A stretch of 26,900 nt of DNA, from assembly GCA_030670165.1 (NCBI GenBank), contig DAOVCF010000007.1:1-26900 (forward strand), read 5' to 3'. This document shows, one piece after another, positions 23,801 to 26,900 of this stretch. Within the stretch, counting starts at the first letter, position 1; each line of letters begins with the position of its first letter. This DNA is from Candidatus Stahliibacteriota bacterium. GTDB lineage: Bacteria; Hydrothermota; Tepidihabitantia; B3-TA06. The notes beneath the pieces were generated by a model. It was given only the letters and a program-made list of their open reading frames with translations. It had not been told where the DNA came from and made no database searches. A program made the translations under genes and the position numbers.

Positions 23801-23950
23801 ACCCCCATTGCCCGGCCGGTGCTCGGAGGACTCCTGGTATCCACACTCCTTACCCTTATCTTTATACCCGTACTCTATCACCTGTTTGAAAAGGGAAGAG
23901 AACAGGGGAAGAAGAAAGAAAATAAGAAAGCAACCTCCTCTCAGGAATAA
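20831..23950 (+). CDS. RND-family (HAE1-type) efflux pump
   Basis: 1039 residues, ATG 20831 overlapping the adaptor stop. The first helix FSIKRPYVVFALLVGIMLFGFISLPRLPVDLLPDVSLP is diagnostic of AcrB-like pumps. Two periplasmic loops lie at about 40-330 and 560-870. The proton-relay helix reads VAIGMVVDASIVVFEAIHRH, keeping the first of the two Asp residues of AcrB (VDD) but with Ala next; this single-Asp form is common in the HAE1 branch. The second half carries LMAAILVYLIMMAQFGSF and LLGFIVLIGVVVNNGIVFIDYTN. Length is typical. It takes up substrates from the periplasm and inner membrane using proton motive force. Last gene of the operon. Confidence 0.95.
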   Translation: MSLSGFSIKRPYVVFALLVGIMLFGFISLPRLPVDLLPDVSLPTMVVMIPYPGAGPEEVEKSVLDPVESWIGTLSGLDEITSDASDNLALIQLTFKWGEDLDAVSPEVRDRLDMALSEVPDDVGDPYIIKLDASLLPQMMIGVSAGRDAIQNREVAVEISKRLQRVRNVAAADVVGGEKRQVLVSLDRRKLTTYGIHPSQIEGILAAHNLNYPLGSISEQGRELDLRLVAEYGSLDEIEHTIVGQKGDTPVYLAEVATVRWSKTEPTSAFNVDGEPGVSIMIQKTSGANTINLSKALTREVESIRKDLPQGMEVTILYDSARFVKSSLSSTFWNLLAGAVLAALVLFLFLGRFRRTAFVGAAIPLSVFVSIIGIDLAGFKIDILSLAGLTVAIGMVVDASIVVFEAIHRHNTLGLSPAEAAEKGAKEVGGAIFASTLTTVAVFVPLLFLKGFVSILFTEFSWVMILTLSASLLVALTFIPMAASRFMKAEAKQTRLSKSFDRGYKKLENLYERFLSWSLRHRAYSIFLGFALFALAVTALFFHQKDFFPKMDRGELTVDIKAPAGTSLEEMQRRVGELEGLILDSVPELEIMQTSIGAGEGLISNVRGVSGTNAQIMLHLVKRTQRKRSSKDVEEWLREKAKGLPGLEITPVAQSLGSIAFGAEDLALGGSTPIVIEIEGHDLKAADSVGLLLADSLKQIPGIVDVRTSAEDRRPGIVLKIRRDLASRFGITPYELGKILRTELAGATVTAYRLGGDEFDVRLRLAAQDRSTISKIEALEITAPAGLVPLSNMVTIERSAAPSAIHHKGTHRIRTVGANLKGRDLGSASEDVRALLKRIESPPGLKIRLTGGFSQMSESFKDFWWVILMAAILVYLIMMAQFGSFRFPFIIMFTLPLALIGGIVMLILTGTSLNTFSLLGFIVLIGVVVNNGIVFIDYTNRLRRDHGMGLEEALKQAGKVRMRPILMTAATTIFGLLPMAIGIGEGTELTTPIARPVLGGLLVSTLLTLIFIPVLYHLFEKGREQGKKKENKKATSSQE

Positions 23951-23957
23951 CAAACTG

Positions 23958-23990
23958 GGGCAACCAGTGACAGCGGTCACCTAGCTGCCC
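23958..23990. terminator. Nested hairpin between convergent genes
   Basis: GGGCA (23958-23962) pairs with TGCCC (23986-23990), and GTGAC (23967-23971) with GTCAC (23976-23980) inside. It sits 8 bases after the RND stop and 32 bases from the convergent peptidase stop. There is no strong T-run on either side, so it is a possible bidirectional terminator at best. Confidence 0.45.
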
Positions 23991-24022
23991 TCTAGAATTA
24001 TACGGAGAAGATCACGCGGGAT

Positions 24023-25936
24023 CTACTTAATCACTACAACCCGATGGGCCTTGGACGTAAGTTCCACTACATCAAGGAAGTACACTCCTCCTGGCAAGTG
24101 TCCTAAATCGAGAGAACCTCGTGGCGGAATGGCTTTCCAACATTCAACGCGGCGACCCGAAACATCGTAAAGGATAATATCGATCAGCTGATCGACACCA
24201 CAGGCATACTCGACCCTGCCTCGAGAGATGCTTGAACAGACAAAAGACAACGGCGGATAGAATTCATCCTCAGCGATGCCGCTATACTCGACCTCACAGA
24301 GAAGGTTGCCGTGCGGATCGAAGATAACCTCATCAGGGACGCCGCCCATTGCAACTTCAAAACTTTGATCTTCGAGACTGTCAATGAACGAAACGAAGCT
24401 GGTATCTGCACCTTCAACCAACCCGAACTTAACAGGCATTCGGAAAATGGGTACATCGGGCGGCCATTCCTGCATTTGACGAAGCCTGAGGATTGCTCGC
24501 ACCGAATCGCCCACTGGCTCAACACCCCAGCTCACCAGATATTCAGGATGGCCAGGAGCCCTGAGCCACTGGTTAAAGAACCAGGAGTAGTCTTGCCCTG
24601 TGACCTCGTCAACCACCGCCTCGAAATCCTCGCTCAATGCGGTGGAATCCTGGTAGCGCTCCCCATAGGTTACAAGGATTGTAAAGAAATCGTCATCCTC
24701 CACTATGCGCCGCAGCATATGCAGAACCGACGCGGGCTTCTCGTAGGTCAACGGTGAGTAAATCCTCTCCCATGGAGGATCGAGTATTGGATAACGCCTT
24801 GATTGGAAGTCGCCGAGATACACGCCCGCAATCTCCCGCTCATAGTACTCCTGATAGGCGGCGGGACCGTCACGGTGCTCTATCCAGAGAGCCTCGCAGT
24901 AGGTGGCAAAACCTTCATTCAGCCACATGTGTTTCAGTCTACGGCAGGTGGTTGCATTCCCCCACCAGGAGTGCGAAAGCTCGTGGCCCACGACAACGTC
25001 CCAGTCGCCCCAGTCGATGCCGGTGTTGATGTGGGTGCAGGTCTGGTTCTCCATGGCACCGGGAATGGGCACTGCAACCTGGGCGTACTTCTCGTCAAGG
25101 AAGGGATAAGGGTAGAATAATTCGGAGAAGTATTCCACTATCTCCTTCACCCGCATGAGCTTAGGGATAACCTGGGCGGAATCCTTACGAAGCACCCAGT
25201 GATAGAGAGGCAGTGGGGTATCATCAATCCAGGCGGTATCTTGAGTAAGGCCGTAGTTCTTCGATGCGGCGAACGCGATGAGGTAGGTGGCAATGGGATG
25301 GGACTCCTGCCAGGCAAAAGCCCATTCTTGGCCGGTTCGATCTGCAGAGACAAGCATCCCGTTGGAGATAACCTCGTAGCCCTCAGGCACAGTAACCTGC
25401 ATCTCCATCGTCGCCTTATCAGCAGGGTTATCCTGGCAGGGGAACCAGTATTTGGCAGCCCAGGGGGCGTTACAGGTATAGGTTACCGCGTCATCGGATT
25501 GGCTGGAGTCTATATAAAGTCCCCTGCCGAACCCGCCGGATGCCCTGGTGGGTTTTCCGTGATAGCCTATAGTCAGGGTGATCTCTTCCCCTTGCGAAGC
25601 GGTACGATCCAAGGAAACGATGAGGGATGAATCCACTCGATTGTAGGAGCGCGGAGTAGCATCCTCATCTATCCCGGCGATCTCCATACCGACGAAATGA
25701 AGTATCAAAGAATCGGCGGGCTCAAGTATATTGAGGGTGATTTCTGCATTGGCCGACAGGGTCTCTGCAGGTATATCCACGTCGAGGGCGAGCTTGTAGT
25801 GCTGGATGTCATAGGCAAGGGTCGTATCTTCTAAAACGAAATCGGCGAAATCCATAGCCGGATGACGCTCCAACCCGCTACGCTCCTCGGGCCACCAGGC
25901 AGTGAGGATAAGTAAAAGGTTTACCAATGCTCTCAT
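24023..25936 (-). CDS. Secreted M1-family aminopeptidase with sorting tail
   Basis: 637 residues from ATG 25936, 3 bases after the stop of its tandem paralog. Signal peptide ~1-13. A β-sandwich N domain (residues 30-230) precedes the catalytic domain with the M1 exopeptidase motif GAMEN (293-297) and the zinc site HELSH (318-322) plus Glu341, exactly 18 residues later. The C-terminal tail (~560-637), after a helical domain, is a T9SS type A-like sorting domain: DIILYDVSGRRVECW, then LPGGVYFLDVV and HRVVVIK. It should cleave N-terminal amino acids from peptides on the cell surface or outside the cell. No signal for a lipobox. Expressed with its upstream neighbour. Confidence 0.9.
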   Translation of the reverse strand: MRALVNLLLILTAWWPEERSGLERHPAMDFADFVLEDTTLAYDIQHYKLALDVDIPAETLSANAEITLNILEPADSLILHFVGMEIAGIDEDATPRSYNRVDSSLIVSLDRTASQGEEITLTIGYHGKPTRASGGFGRGLYIDSSQSDDAVTYTCNAPWAAKYWFPCQDNPADKATMEMQVTVPEGYEVISNGMLVSADRTGQEWAFAWQESHPIATYLIAFAASKNYGLTQDTAWIDDTPLPLYHWVLRKDSAQVIPKLMRVKEIVEYFSELFYPYPFLDEKYAQVAVPIPGAMENQTCTHINTGIDWGDWDVVVGHELSHSWWGNATTCRRLKHMWLNEGFATYCEALWIEHRDGPAAYQEYYEREIAGVYLGDFQSRRYPILDPPWERIYSPLTYEKPASVLHMLRRIVEDDDFFTILVTYGERYQDSTALSEDFEAVVDEVTGQDYSWFFNQWLRAPGHPEYLVSWGVEPVGDSVRAILRLRQMQEWPPDVPIFRMPVKFGLVEGADTSFVSFIDSLEDQSFEVAMGGVPDEVIFDPHGNLLCEVEYSGIAEDEFYPPLSFVCSSISRGRVEYACGVDQLIDIILYDVSGRRVECWKAIPPRGSLDLGHLPGGVYFLDVVELTSKAHRVVVIK

Positions 25937-25939
25937 GGC

Positions 25940-26900
25940 TTACCTAATCTTGACAGTCTTTACCGACGTATAAGAATCGCTGGCCTGCTCCAGGCAAATG
26001 AAATAAACACCGGAGGCAAGATCTGCAAGTGGATAGACCCTGTAGAACTCCTTGGAGCGACCTTCGTAGAACAGTCTGACTCGACGACCAGCGGCATCAT
26101 AAAGAGCAAGGTTGACAAATTCAGCATCCGGCTGGCTGAAGCGAACGTGCAGGAGATCGATAAATACGCCGTCTGCTTCAAGCGTCAGCGCAGTTGATTT
26201 GACTTCGTGCTGAGCTACACCTGTAGGGACATAAGGAACAGAGTCTATGTCGTCGTGATAGGTTGTCTCGCACAGAACCTTGTTGGCAGGATCGAGCTTG
26301 AAGTTATCGGGTTCACCCTGAACCTGAACGGTAAAGAGCTGGTAGCCGATGCTGTCTATGAAGGTAAAAAACGTGGTATCATTCCCAGAGTAGATAGCCA
26401 GCTCAAGCGGCATGCGGAACGGGAAGTAGTGAACCTTCTGATCCTGTGTCTGGGCGATTGCAAATTCTATCTCGTAGGCTGCGCTAGATTGGTAGGAGGG
26501 TGGATGCACCCTCCAGCCTATCTCGTAGTGGGGGTGCCCGGGACCGTAAATCCAGGCGTCAAAGAACCAGTCGAGATCCCGGCCAGCCACATCCTCCATC
26601 GCTTCCTGGAAGTCGTCGGTAATCACCGCTTCGTTAGCGTTGCGCCAGCCATATTCTTTCAGCCCGGCAAAGAACGCCGAATCCCCTAAAACCTGCCTCA
26701 GCATGTGCATAACGCTTCCACCCTTCTTGTAGGTTGTGGTACCAAAAAGATCGCCCCAAGGCGGGTCATAGATAGGATGGCGCTGACCGTACTCAAGATA
26801 GAGATCCATTATCCAACGAGCGTAGGCGTCGTATCCCTCCTGACCATAGGCCTTCTCCCACCACAGCACCTCACAGTAGGTTGCAAATCCCTCGTTGAGC
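25940..26900 (-). CDS. Second M1-family aminopeptidase with sorting tail, C-terminal part (cut by window edge)
   Basis: The gene enters the window from beyond 26900; 319 codons are visible. The first visible residues, LNEGFATYCEVLWWE, hold the third zinc ligand Glu, matching the LNEGFATYCEALW of the paralog at 24023; the HExxH lies outside. The helical domain follows, with MHMLRQVLGD and WFFDAWIYGPGHPHYEIGW (in place of WFFNQWLRAPGHPEYLVSW). The tail is a T9SS type A-like sorting domain: LALYDAAGRRVRLFY, then LASGVYFICLEQ and KTVKIR. Tandem with its paralog, 3-base gap, so the pair is co-transcribed and probably arose by duplication. Confidence 0.88.
   Translation of the reverse strand, partial: LNEGFATYCEVLWWEKAYGQEGYDAYARWIMDLYLEYGQRHPIYDPPWGDLFGTTTYKKGGSVMHMLRQVLGDSAFFAGLKEYGWRNANEAVITDDFQEAMEDVAGRDLDWFFDAWIYGPGHPHYEIGWRVHPPSYQSSAAYEIEFAIAQTQDQKVHYFPFRMPLELAIYSGNDTTFFTFIDSIGYQLFTVQVQGEPDNFKLDPANKVLCETTYHDDIDSVPYVPTGVAQHEVKSTALTLEADGVFIDLLHVRFSQPDAEFVNLALYDAAGRRVRLFYEGRSKEFYRVYPLADLASGVYFICLEQASDSYTSVKTVKIR

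Noticed and set aside
24311..24757. A 148-codon plus-strand open frame
   Set aside because: Antisense shadow of the M1 peptidase gene, which has intact HELSH-x18-E.

Overview
The window reads as a moderately GC-rich, densely packed chromosome segment from a Gram-negative (diderm) bacterium. LptE, TolC, a β-barrel protein and an RND pump all require an outer membrane. PorX together with type IX secretion (T9SS) type A-like C-terminal sorting domains points to the Fibrobacterota-Chlorobiota-Bacteroidota (FCB) superphylum or an allied candidate phylum such as WOR-3/Stahlbacteria. The phylum is an inference from gene content; no marker gene was aligned. No IS element, phage, CRISPR array or rRNA was seen.

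Layout. 1-1260: two minus-strand secreted or lipid-anchored proteins with twin promoters, one a PEGA lipoprotein cut by the window edge and one a secreted protein with a sorting tail. 1373-1831: a small lipoprotein. 2014-6626: a tight plus-strand operon of porX (response regulator plus PglZ domain) followed by three genes resembling a lactate/2-hydroxyacid oxidation pathway (CCG Fe-S protein, LutB-like LUD/ferredoxin protein, type-2 malate/lactate dehydrogenase). 6667-9194: a degenerate CPBP-family membrane protein, a repeat-rich divergent intergenic region, a HAD hydrolase and a membrane zinc-ribbon protein. 9258-11116: divergent radical SAM enzyme and lipoprotein. 11113-16971: a minus-strand run of YtcJ-like amidohydrolase, LptE, GNAT, MATE exporter and a secreted PDZ protein. 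17192-17266: tRNA-Glu(CTC), followed by a hairpin repeat and an orphan sorting-domain fragment. 18086-23950: an efflux operon (frameshifted β-barrel protein, TolC, adaptor, RND pump) with a TetR-type palindrome in its leader. 24023-26900: two tandem secreted M1 metallopeptidases with sorting tails, the upstream one cut by the window edge.

How the genes work together. PorX is the known T9SS regulator, and the window carries four sorting-tail sequences (three in genes, one orphan), so a T9SS-like export route is likely even though no secretion-machine gene lies here. The efflux genes form one translationally coupled unit. MATE-GNAT overlap, as do the adaptor and RND genes.

Two sequence patterns stand out. 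First, eleven promoters read as TTGACA-like, exactly 16 bp, then a TATAAT-like box; in four or five of them the -10 box ends only 5-7 bases before the start codon, implying leaderless mRNAs (porX, HAD, radical SAM, lptE, possibly CPBP). Second, three intergenic 31-base imperfect hairpins with a central TAC loop are each followed by ACCCCG, forming a small dispersed repeat family.
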